Of a DNA stretch of 64,000 nucleotides, positions 16,584 to 24,159 are shown piece after piece. The position numbers and the translations under genes were made by a program. This stretch comes from Burkholderiales bacterium RIFCSPHIGHO2_01_FULL_63_240 (GTDB lineage Bacteria; Pseudomonadota; Gammaproteobacteria; Burkholderiales; Burkholderiaceae_C). Under the pieces are notes generated by a model. It made no database searches and was not told where the DNA came from. It saw only the letters and a list, made by a program, of their open reading frames with translations. Numbering within the stretch: position 1 is the stretch's first letter; the number at the start of each line of letters is the position of its first letter. The DNA is taken from contig MERU01000006.1 in the NCBI GenBank assembly GCA_001770725.1, positions 124,001 to 188,000 on the forward strand, read 5' to 3'.

Positions 16584-18983
16584 ATGAGTCAATTCAACGT
16601 GCGCAAGGTGGCCGTGCTCGGCGCCGGCGTGATGGGTGCCCAGATCGCTGCCCACCTGGTCAACTGCAAGGTGCCGGTCGTCCTGTTCGACCTGCCGGCC
16701 AAGGAAGGCCCCAAGAACGGCATCGTCACCAAGGCCGTCGAAAACCTCAAGAAGATGAAGCCGTCGCCCCTGGGCGTGGCCGACGACGCCGTGCTCATCC
16801 AGCAGGCCAACTACGAAGAACACCTCGAGGAACTGCGCGGCTGCGACCTGATCATCGAAGCCATCGCCGAACGCCTGGACTGGAAGGAAGACCTCTACAA
16901 GAAGATCGCTCCTTTCGTCAACGACAAGGCCATCCTGGCCACCAACACGTCCGGTCTGTCCATCACGGCCATGGCCAACGTGCTGCCCGAACAGCTGCGC
17001 TCGCGCTTTTTGGGCATCCACTTCTTCAACCCCCCGCGCTACATGTTCCTGCTGGAACTGATCCCCACCGAGTTCACCGCGCCTGACGTGGTCGACAAGC
17101 TGGAGACGTTCTCGGCAACCGTGGTCGGCAAGGGCGTGGTCCGCGCTTACGACACCCCCAACTTCATCGCCAACCGCGTGGGCGTGGCCGGCATGATGCT
17201 GACCTTCCGCGAAGTCGAGCGTTCGGGCCTGGGCTACGACATCGTCGACGACCTGACCGGCAAGAAGATGGGCCGCGCTTCGTCGGCCACCTTCCGCACC
17301 GCCGATGTGGTGGGCCTGGACACGATGGCTCACGTCATCAAGACCCTGCAAAACGGCGCCAAGGACGACCCCTTCAACGGCTGCTTCGCCAACCCCGTGG
17401 CGCTGGACAAGCTGCTGGCCCTGGGCAACTTCGGTCAGAAGACCAAGGCAGGTTTCTTCAAGAAGGAAGGCAAGACCATCCTTCAGTTCAACGCCGAGAC
17501 CGGCGAATACGTGCCCGCTGGTGGCAAGGCCGACAAGGAAGTCACCGACATCCTGCGCAAGCCCGCCGCCGAGCGCGTCAAGGCCCTGCGCGAGTCCGCT
17601 CACCCGCAGGCCCAGTTCGTGTGGGCCCTGCTGCGCAACGCCTTCCACTACGCCGCCGTCACGCTGGAATCCATCGCTGAATCGGCCCGCGAAGTGGACT
17701 TCGCCATGCGCTGGGGCTTCGGCATGAAGCAAGGCCCGTTCGAGATCTGGCAGGAAGCCGGCTGGAAGCAAGTGGCCGAGTGGGTCAAGGCCGACATCGA
17801 CGCCGGCAAGGCGCTGACCAAGGCCCCGCTGCCCGCCTGGGTGTTCGACGGCCGCGACGGTGTGCACACCGCCGAAGGTTCCTGGTCGCCCAAGACCGGC
17901 AAGTACGTGCCGATCCGCGACCTGCCCGTCTACCAGCGTCAGGCCTTCCGTGAAAACGTGCTGGGCTCGAACGCCCCGAGCGCTGCCACCGCTGGCAAGA
18001 CCCTGTTCGAAGACGCCGCCATCCGCCTGTGGACCCTGGACGACGAAGTGGTCATCGCTTCGATCAAGTCCAAGATGCACACCATCAGCGCCGAAGTGAC
18101 CGCCGGCCTGGCCAAGGGCCTGGAAATCGCCGAGTCCGGCTACAAGGGCATGGTCATCTGGACGCAAGACGGCCCGTTCTCCGCTGGCGCCGACCTGCAA
18201 TCCATGATGCCCGCCTTCATGGCCGGTGGTGGCAAGGCCATCGCCCCGTTCGAGAAGCAACTGCAGGACTTCATGCTGTCGCTGCGTTACTCCAACGTGC
18301 CGACCGTCGCTGCCATGCACGGCCTGGCCCTGGGTGGTGGCTGTGAGCTGGCTGTGCACGCTGCCAAGCGCGTGGCCGCCATGGAAACCTACGTGGGCCT
18401 GGTCGAAGTCGGCGTGGGCCTGATCCCCGGCGGCGGTGGCCTGGCTTACCTGGCTCGCCGCGCTGCCGAGCAAGTCGAAGCGTCCAAGGGCGTCTCCGGC
18501 ATGGTCGGCGCCGAGCTGATGGGCTTCGTCAAGGAAGGCTTCCAGGCGGCTGCCATGGCCAAGGTGGCCACCTCTGCCATCGAAGCGCGCAAGTTCGGCT
18601 ACCTGCTGGACAGCGACGTCGTGGTGCCCAACAAGGACGAAGTCCTGTACGTGGCCATCGCCCAGGCCAAGGCCATGTTCGAGTCCGGCTACCGTGCCCC
18701 CGCCAAGCGCCCGTTCGCTGTGGCTGGCCGCAACGTCAAGGCCACGCTGCAGTCGTCGCTGATCAACATGCGCGATGGCGGCTTCATCTCGCAACACGAC
18801 TACTACATCAGCTCGGCCATCGCCGACGTGCTGACGGGCGGTGACGTCGATGCCGGCACCCTGGTGACCGAAGAGTACCTGCACGCCCTGGAGCGCAAGC
18901 ACTTCTGCACGCTGCTGGACAACCCCAAGACGCAAGAGCGCATCATGGGCATGCTGTCGACCGGCAAGCCTGTCCGCAACTGA
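16584..18983 (+). CDS. fadN: FadN-type bifunctional 3-hydroxyacyl-CoA dehydrogenase / enoyl-CoA hydratase
   Basis: A 799-residue enzyme doing the hydration and second oxidation of beta-oxidation. The NAD-binding 3-hydroxyacyl-CoA dehydrogenase domain comes first (VAVLGAGVMGAQIAAHL with GxGxxG at 13-18; LGIHFFNPPRYM; NFIANRVGV). A crotonase domain follows at about 480-700 (WTQDGPFSAGADLQ, MHGLALGGGCELAVHAA, EVGVGLIPGGGGLAYLARR). This order is the reverse of E. coli FadB and matches FadN. CGAGGAGAG lies just before ATG 16584. The gene sits between the dehydrogenase and the thiolase with gaps of 86 and 18 bp. Confidence 0.92.
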   Translation: MSQFNVRKVAVLGAGVMGAQIAAHLVNCKVPVVLFDLPAKEGPKNGIVTKAVENLKKMKPSPLGVADDAVLIQQANYEEHLEELRGCDLIIEAIAERLDWKEDLYKKIAPFVNDKAILATNTSGLSITAMANVLPEQLRSRFLGIHFFNPPRYMFLLELIPTEFTAPDVVDKLETFSATVVGKGVVRAYDTPNFIANRVGVAGMMLTFREVERSGLGYDIVDDLTGKKMGRASSATFRTADVVGLDTMAHVIKTLQNGAKDDPFNGCFANPVALDKLLALGNFGQKTKAGFFKKEGKTILQFNAETGEYVPAGGKADKEVTDILRKPAAERVKALRESAHPQAQFVWALLRNAFHYAAVTLESIAESAREVDFAMRWGFGMKQGPFEIWQEAGWKQVAEWVKADIDAGKALTKAPLPAWVFDGRDGVHTAEGSWSPKTGKYVPIRDLPVYQRQAFRENVLGSNAPSAATAGKTLFEDAAIRLWTLDDEVVIASIKSKMHTISAEVTAGLAKGLEIAESGYKGMVIWTQDGPFSAGADLQSMMPAFMAGGGKAIAPFEKQLQDFMLSLRYSNVPTVAAMHGLALGGGCELAVHAAKRVAAMETYVGLVEVGVGLIPGGGGLAYLARRAAEQVEASKGVSGMVGAELMGFVKEGFQAAAMAKVATSAIEARKFGYLLDSDVVVPNKDEVLYVAIAQAKAMFESGYRAPAKRPFAVAGRNVKATLQSSLINMRDGGFISQHDYYISSAIADVLTGGDVDAGTLVTEEYLHALERKHFCTLLDNPKTQERIMGMLSTGKPVRN

Positions 18984-19001
18984 TCGATCGGAGACAAACA
19001 C

Positions 19002-20225
19002 ATGTCTAAGCAACTCCGCGACGTTTACGTCGTTGCCGCCACCCGCACCCCGATCGGCAAGTCTGGCCGTGGCGTGTTCAAGAACACCCGCCCTGACGAT
19101 CTGCTGGTCGCGACCATCAAGAACGCCCTCAAGCAGGTTCCCACGCTGGACCCGGCTGCCATCGAAGACGCCATCGTTGGCTGCGCGATGCCCGAAGGCG
19201 AACAAGGCATGAACGTGGCCAAGATCGCCGCGCTGCTGTCGGGCCTGCCCAAGACCGTGGCCGGCGCCACCGTCAACCGCTTCTGCGCGGCTGGCATCAC
19301 CGCCGTGTCGATGGCCGCCGACCGCATCCGCGTCGGTGAAGCCGAGGTCATGATCGCCGGTGGCGTGGAATCGATGTCCATGGTCCCCATGGGCGGCTCC
19401 AAGCCTTCGTTCAACCCCGCCGTGGTCAACGTCGACGAGAACGTCGGCATCGCCTACGGCATGGGCATGACCGCCGAGAAGGTGGCCGAGCAGTGGGGCA
19501 TCACCCGCGAAGAGCAGGACGCGTTCGCCACCGAATCGCACCGCCGCGCCATCGCTGCCCAGCAAGCTGGTTTCTTCGACGCCGAGACCACCCCGATCGA
19601 AATCGAAGTGCGCACGCCGAACCTGGAAACGGGTGAAGTGACGATCACCAAGAAGACGATCACCCGCGACGAAGGCGCCCGTCCCGACACCTCGGTGGAA
19701 GGCCTGGCCAAGCTGCGTCCGGTGTTCGCCGCCAAGGGCTCGGTCACCGCCGGCAACTCTTCGCAGACCTCCGACGGCGCTGGCTGCCTGATCCTGGCTT
19801 CGAAGGAAGCTTGCGAGAAGTATGGCCTCAAGCCGTTGGCCAAGTTCGTGGCCTTCGCCGTCAAGGGCGTGCCGCCCGAGATCATGGGCATCGGCCCGAT
19901 CGAAGCCATCCCCAAGGCCCTGGGCTACGCTGGCCTGAAGGCTTCGGACATGGATTGGGTCGAACTGAACGAAGCTTTTGCCGCTCAGTCGCTGGCCGTG
20001 CTCAAGGACCTCGACAGCAAGGGCTATGTGCTGGACCGCGCCAAGGTCAACCCGATGGGCGGCGCCATCGCCCTGGGTCACCCCCTGGGCGCCACCGGTG
20101 CCATCCGCGCAGCGACCGTGGTGCACGGCCTGCGTCGCACCGGCGGCAAGTACGGCATGGTGACGATGTGCATCGGCACCGGCCAGGGCGCTGCCGGCAT
20201 CTTCGAGCGCGTCGACAGCCTGTGA
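19002..20225 (+). CDS. fadA: Acetyl-CoA acyltransferase (3-ketoacyl-CoA thiolase)
   Basis: A 407-residue thiolase that cleaves 3-ketoacyl-CoA in the last step of beta-oxidation. The nucleophile is Cys95 (NRFCAAGI), the general-base His360 lies in ALGHPLGATG, and the second catalytic Cys390 in TMCIGTGQGAAGIFE. ELNEAFAAQS is also canonical. It follows the FadN-type gene by 18 bp (with GGAGA upstream) and is closed by a strong intrinsic terminator at 20251-20280, which marks the operon end. Confidence 0.93.
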   Translation: MSKQLRDVYVVAATRTPIGKSGRGVFKNTRPDDLLVATIKNALKQVPTLDPAAIEDAIVGCAMPEGEQGMNVAKIAALLSGLPKTVAGATVNRFCAAGITAVSMAADRIRVGEAEVMIAGGVESMSMVPMGGSKPSFNPAVVNVDENVGIAYGMGMTAEKVAEQWGITREEQDAFATESHRRAIAAQQAGFFDAETTPIEIEVRTPNLETGEVTITKKTITRDEGARPDTSVEGLAKLRPVFAAKGSVTAGNSSQTSDGAGCLILASKEACEKYGLKPLAKFVAFAVKGVPPEIMGIGPIEAIPKALGYAGLKASDMDWVELNEAFAAQSLAVLKDLDSKGYVLDRAKVNPMGGAIALGHPLGATGAIRAATVVHGLRRTGGKYGMVTMCIGTGQGAAGIFERVDSL

Positions 20226-20250
20226 TCGGCTGACCTCGTGCTGGACGAAT

Positions 20251-20280
20251 GAAAAAGCCCGCCTTTGTGCGGGCTTTTTC
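20251..20280 (+). terminator. Rho-independent terminator of the beta-oxidation operon
   Basis: GAAAAAGCCCGC at 20251-20262 pairs perfectly with GCGGGCTTTTTC at 20269-20280 across a 6-nt loop, giving a 12-bp stem ending in a U-tract. The symmetry means it could also work on the other strand. Confidence 0.93.
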
Positions 20281-20336
20281 TTCGGCCCAGCCCAATGTTT
20301 TTTGCCCCCGATCCACCCGACTCCAGGCCTGTTCCG

Positions 20337-21185
20337 ATGGAATCGTTTCGCGTCCTCACCGCCGATGGCCACAGCCTGGCCGCACGTTGCTTCAAGCCGC
20401 ATGGCGAAGCGGCGAAGCGCGCGGTCATCATCGCGTGCGCCCTGGGCGTGCCGCAGAGTTTTTACACGCGCTACGCGACCTGGCTGACACAGCAAGGCTG
20501 CGTCGCCTACACCTTCGACTGGCGTGGCATGGGCGAGTCCGCCCCGGACAACCTGCGCCATTACCGCGCCAAGCTGATTGACTGGGCGCTGCACGATGCG
20601 CCGTCGATGATGGCCCTGGTGGCCCAGCGTCACCCCGGTCTGCCCATCAGCTGGTTCGGTCACAGCATGGGCGGCATCCTGTTCGGCGCCATGCCGCAGC
20701 ACCCGCAGATCGACCACGTGGTCACGCTGGGCAGCGGCAGTGGTTACGTCGAGCACCTGGCCAAGCCCCTGCGCTATGTCATCGGGGCGTTCTGGCACGT
20801 GATCGTGCCGCTGAGCGTGGCGCGCCACGGCTATTACGCTGGCCGCCGCATCAACGCCGTCGGCGACCTTCCGCGCGGCATCGTCGCGCAATGGAAGCGC
20901 TGGTGTGCCTCGCCTAAGTTCGTGCTCAGTGAAGGCGAGCACATCCGCCAGGCCTATGCCGGCGTGAAGCTGCCCATCACGGCCGTGCTGTTCACCGACG
21001 ACACCATGGCCAGCCCGGCCGGCATCCGCGCCGTGCACCAGGCCTACACCGGCACCCGCGTGGACTACCTCACCCTGCGTCCGCAGGACGTGGGCGCCCG
21101 CAGCGTGGGCCACTTCAACTTCTTCCACGGCCGCACCGGCCCGCAAGGCTGGCGCCACAGCCTGCCCTGGCTGGGCCTGGCTTGA
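20337..21185 (+). CDS. Alpha/beta hydrolase, first of a tandem pair
   Basis: A 282-residue serine hydrolase. The nucleophile elbow is GHSMGG, preceded by the oxyanion-type segment ACALGVPQSFYTRYATWLTQQG and the FDWRGMGESAPDNL motif; an Asp in TAVLFTDDTMAS and a His in GHFNFFH complete a plausible triad. The neighbouring gene at 21211 is a clear paralogue of the same length, and a third relative lies at 39537-40400. It follows the beta-oxidation terminator. Substrates are unknown; a lipid ester or acyl-thioester role is suggested only by location. ATG 20337 is preferred because it begins the paralogue-conserved region, although the frame is open earlier. Confidence 0.82.
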   Translation: MESFRVLTADGHSLAARCFKPHGEAAKRAVIIACALGVPQSFYTRYATWLTQQGCVAYTFDWRGMGESAPDNLRHYRAKLIDWALHDAPSMMALVAQRHPGLPISWFGHSMGGILFGAMPQHPQIDHVVTLGSGSGYVEHLAKPLRYVIGAFWHVIVPLSVARHGYYAGRRINAVGDLPRGIVAQWKRWCASPKFVLSEGEHIRQAYAGVKLPITAVLFTDDTMASPAGIRAVHQAYTGTRVDYLTLRPQDVGARSVGHFNFFHGRTGPQGWRHSLPWLGLA

Positions 21186-21210
21186 GCGGGTCGATGCCTT
21201 GCCTTCGCAC

Positions 21211-22062
21211 ATGACCCAGCCCTTCGAGCCCCTGACCCTGCGCACCCGCGATGGCCACGACCTGGCCGCACGGGCCTACGTGCCCGCGGGCGAGGTTCGC
21301 CGCGCGGTGCTCGTCGGTGCGGCCATGGGCGTGCCGCAGCGCTTTTACCAGGCCTTCGCCACGTGGCTGGCCGAGCAGGGCGTGGCCGTGTTGACCTTCG
21401 ACTGGCGTGGCACGGGCGAATCGGCCCCGCGCAGCCTGCGGGGCTTCAAGGCCAGCATCACCGACTGGGCCACGCAAGACCTGCCCGCCGCCGCCGATGC
21501 GCTGTGCGCGCGCTGGCCCGATGCGCCGCGCACCTTCCTGGGCCACAGCCTGGGTGGGCAGCTGTTTGGCTGGCTGGCGCAGCCAGAGCGCTTCGAGCGC
21601 GTGCTGACGGTGGCCAGTGGCAACGGATACTGGCGCATGAACGCGCCGGCCGTGCGACGCAAGGCGCCGCTGCTGTGGTGGGTGCTCGCGCCGGTCGGCA
21701 TCGCGCTGGCGGGCCATTTCCCGGGCAAGCGCCTGGGCGCCGTGGGTGACCTGCCCGCCGGGGCCATGTGGCAGTGGCGACGCTGGTGCCTGCACCCCGA
21801 CTACGTCGGCTCCGAAGGGCCGGCGCTGCGCGAGCGCTATGCCGCCATCCGCCACCCGATCACGGCCGTGCTGATGGAAGACGACGAACTCATCAGCCCC
21901 GAGGGCATCCGCGCGCTGTATCGTCTGTATGCGGGCGCGCAGGTGCGTTTCGAGGCCCTTGCCCCTCAGGCCCATGGGCTCAAGCGCCTGGGGCATTTCG
22001 GGCTGTTCCAGCCCCATGCTTCGAAGCTGTGGCCGCAGGCGCTGCGCTGGCTCGAAGCCTGA
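21211..22062 (+). CDS. Alpha/beta hydrolase, second of a tandem pair
   Basis: A 283-residue paralogue of the preceding gene. Corresponding motifs are GAAMGVPQRFYQAFATWLAEQG, FDWRGTGESAPRSLRG, nucleophile GHSLGG, and the shared GKRLGAVGDLPAGAMWQWRRWCLHP block (GRRINAVGDLPRGIVAQWKRWCASP in the first copy). The Asp in LMEDDELISPEGIRALY and the His in GHFGLFQPHA fit a triad. ATG 21211 is 25 bp after the previous stop; an alternative ATG lies at 21199. The enoyl-CoA hydratase follows 34 bp later. Confidence 0.82.
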   Translation: MTQPFEPLTLRTRDGHDLAARAYVPAGEVRRAVLVGAAMGVPQRFYQAFATWLAEQGVAVLTFDWRGTGESAPRSLRGFKASITDWATQDLPAAADALCARWPDAPRTFLGHSLGGQLFGWLAQPERFERVLTVASGNGYWRMNAPAVRRKAPLLWWVLAPVGIALAGHFPGKRLGAVGDLPAGAMWQWRRWCLHPDYVGSEGPALRERYAAIRHPITAVLMEDDELISPEGIRALYRLYAGAQVRFEALAPQAHGLKRLGHFGLFQPHASKLWPQALRWLEA

Positions 22063-22096
22063 GTTTCATTCTGCCTTTCACAACGAGGAGACACCC

Positions 22097-22873
22097 ATGT
22101 CCAACGACATCCTGGCCCACCGCGAAGGCGGCATCCTGACCCTGACCTTCAACCGCCTGGACAAGAAGAACGCCATCACCACGGTCATGTACACCCGCCT
22201 GGCCGAAGAGCTGGAGCAGGCCGCCGAGGACGACGCCGTGCGCGTGGCCGTGATCCAGGGCGACGTGAGCTGCTTCACCGCCGGCAACGACCTGGCCGAC
22301 TTCCTCAACAACCCGCCGAACATGGCCGCCGATGCGGAGCCGGCGCCGGTGGTGCGCTTCCTCAACATCCTGCGCGTGTTCCCCAAGCCCGTGGTCGCCG
22401 CCGTGGCCGGCCCGGCCGTGGGCATCGGCACCACGCTCCTGCTGCACTGCGACCTGGTCTATGCCGGTGACAACGCTGCCTTCAGCCTGCCCTTCGTGAA
22501 CCTGGGCCTGTGCCCCGAAGCTGGCTCGGCGCTGCTGCTGCCCTCGCTGGTGGGCTACCCGCGCGCCGCCGAGAAGCTGATGCTGGGCGAGGCCTTCTAC
22601 GCCGAAGAGGCCGTGGAGATGGGCCTCATCAACCGCATCCTGCCGCCGCAGGAGGTCAACGCCTATGCGCAGGCCCAAGCCGCCAAGCTGGCCGCCAAGC
22701 CGCTGGCCGCGTTGCGCGCCACCAAGGCCGTCATGAAGATGGGCCAGGTGGGCCTCAAAGCCATCATGGACGAAGAGCTCAAGCTCTTTGGTGCGCTGCT
22801 GCGCGGCCCGGCCGCCAAGGAAGCCATCAGCGCCGTGATGGAAAAGCGCAAGCCCAACTTCCAGGGCATGTGA
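22097..22873 (+). CDS. Enoyl-CoA hydratase/isomerase family protein
   Basis: A 258-residue crotonase-fold protein. It has LTLTFNRLDKKNAITTVMY at the N-terminus, the oxyanion segments DVSCFTAGNDLADFL and VAGPAVGIGTTLLLHCDL, and the PFVNLGLCPEAGSALLLP region where one hydratase glutamate normally sits. GAGGAG precedes ATG 22097. It probably extends the beta-oxidation locus, acting on unsaturated or branched acyl-CoA. Only one of the two classical hydratase glutamates is clearly placed (PEAGS), so isomerase activity is also possible. Confidence 0.88.
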   Translation: MSNDILAHREGGILTLTFNRLDKKNAITTVMYTRLAEELEQAAEDDAVRVAVIQGDVSCFTAGNDLADFLNNPPNMAADAEPAPVVRFLNILRVFPKPVVAAVAGPAVGIGTTLLLHCDLVYAGDNAAFSLPFVNLGLCPEAGSALLLPSLVGYPRAAEKLMLGEAFYAEEAVEMGLINRILPPQEVNAYAQAQAAKLAAKPLAALRATKAVMKMGQVGLKAIMDEELKLFGALLRGPAAKEAISAVMEKRKPNFQGM

Positions 22874-22900
22874 TCGGCCCGGGGCCTGGCCGGGCGCGGA

Positions 22901-23635
22901 TCAGGGCCCCTGGAAGCCGCCCTGGCGGAACGTCAGCACCAGGGTGTCGCGCCAGCCGCGCTCGCCCAGAGGCTGGATGGGCGTGGATTCGTGGATCACG
23001 CGTTCGTCGTCGAGCAGCAGCGTGCTCCAGGGCTGGTCGAGCGTGAAGCGCACGCCCTGAGGGCCATCGGCCTCGAACACGCGCGTCTCGCCGCCTTTGA
23101 TGCCATGGCGGCCCAACATGACGACGGCCACGAAGTCGACGCCATCGCGGTGAGCGCCTTCCGGGGTCGGGCGGCCGATGCCGCCGGTGGTGTCGACGCG
23201 GAACTGGTGCGCCTCGATGTACCAGGCGGGCACGGGCTTGACGCCGGCCAGGAAGGCGCCGAGCTTGCTCAGCAGGGCCTGCCACATCGGGTGCCGGGTG
23301 ACGTCGTCGCGCACGGGCTCGAACCAGCGCTCGAAGCCGCCATGCAGGGCGTTGTAGGTCACGGGCTGCCAGTGGGCGCGGTGTGGCGTCTGCGTCAGCG
23401 TTTGGGTCGCTGTGTCGTACACGAAGCAGCTGTGCCGGCGAAAGCGGTAGTGGCCGCCGTCACGCAGGTGGGTGTCGGGCGGCAGCTCGTTCCAGCTGGT
23501 GTGCAGGGCCTCGGCTTGGGTCCCGTCGGCGGGCAGCCACTGGTAGAGCAGCGGCGTGGGCAACAGGGCCCAGCCCTCGGACGTCAGCGACGATGAAACC
23601 TCGCCGAGGCTGGCGGGTGCGGTGATGGAGCGCAT
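22901..23635 (-). CDS. 2-oxoglutarate/Fe(II) dioxygenase family protein (2OG-Fe_dioxy_2)
   Basis: A 244-residue protein of the family that includes bacterial amino-acid hydroxylases such as isoleucine dioxygenase. The iron triad is His162-x-Asp164 in EGAHRDGVDFV and His215 in ERVIHESTPI, with an Arg in ERGWRDTL for the 2-oxoglutarate carboxylate. HYRFRRHSCFVYD near residue 62 is also typical. It is convergent with the enoyl-CoA hydratase and stands 46 bp downstream of the thioesterase gene on the same strand. The substrate is unknown, though a free amino acid is the family precedent. Confidence 0.83.
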   Translation of the reverse strand: MRSITAPASLGEVSSSLTSEGWALLPTPLLYQWLPADGTQAEALHTSWNELPPDTHLRDGGHYRFRRHSCFVYDTATQTLTQTPHRAHWQPVTYNALHGGFERWFEPVRDDVTRHPMWQALLSKLGAFLAGVKPVPAWYIEAHQFRVDTTGGIGRPTPEGAHRDGVDFVAVVMLGRHGIKGGETRVFEADGPQGVRFTLDQPWSTLLLDDERVIHESTPIQPLGERGWRDTLVLTFRQGGFQGP

Positions 23636-23680
23636 GGGTCTGGCAGCGTGAGGCGAAAGACGGGGGCGAAGCTCAGCCCG

Positions 23681-24103
23681 TCAAGCGGGTTGTGCGGGGC
23701 GTGGGCGCCCGTCGCGGTCGATGGCCACATAGGTGACATTGGCCTCGGTGACCTTGACCAGCATCGGGTCGGAAGGGCGGCGTTCGGCCCAGACCTCGAC
23801 GTGCACGGTGATGGAGGTGCGGCCGATCTTCTCGACGCGGGCGTAGAAGCTCAGCAGGTCGCCCACCGAGACCGCATTGCGGAACACGAACTCGTTGACG
23901 GCGATGGTGGCCACGCGGCCGCGCGAGATGCGCGCCGGCAGCACGCAGCCAGCCAGGTCCACCTGGGCCATGATCCAGCCCCCGAAGATGTCGCCATTGC
24001 CGTTGGCGTCCTTGGGCATGGGCATGACGCGCATGACCAGCTCCATCTCGGGGTGCAGCTCGGGCGGTGTCATGAGGGCATGGGAGGTCTGGGGTGCGGT
24101 CAT
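23681..24103 (-). CDS. Acyl-CoA thioesterase, YciA-like hotdog fold
   Basis: A 140-residue single-hotdog thioesterase. Typical elements are RVMPMPKDANGNGDIFGGWIMAQVDLAG, with the catalytic Asn/Asp region, and VATIAVNEFVFRNAVSVGDLLSFYARVEKIGRTSITVHVEVWAE. It hydrolyses acyl-CoA and may balance acyl-CoA pools beside the nearby beta-oxidation genes. It is divergent from the ABC exporter gene; the 56-bp gap must hold both promoters. Confidence 0.88.
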   Translation of the reverse strand: MTAPQTSHALMTPPELHPEMELVMRVMPMPKDANGNGDIFGGWIMAQVDLAGCVLPARISRGRVATIAVNEFVFRNAVSVGDLLSFYARVEKIGRTSITVHVEVWAERRPSDPMLVKVTEANVTYVAIDRDGRPRPAQPA

Positions 24104-24159
24104 GGGGCAAAGGCGCCGACAATGGTCGGATCAAACAAACTGTCCGACATTGTTCCAGA

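Noticed and set aside
16509..21245. A 1578-codon open frame on the minus strand
   Set aside because: It lies antisense to the acyl-CoA dehydrogenase, FadN and thiolase genes, whose motifs are unambiguous; its His/Asp/Gly/Val-rich composition is typical of a GC-rich antisense shadow.
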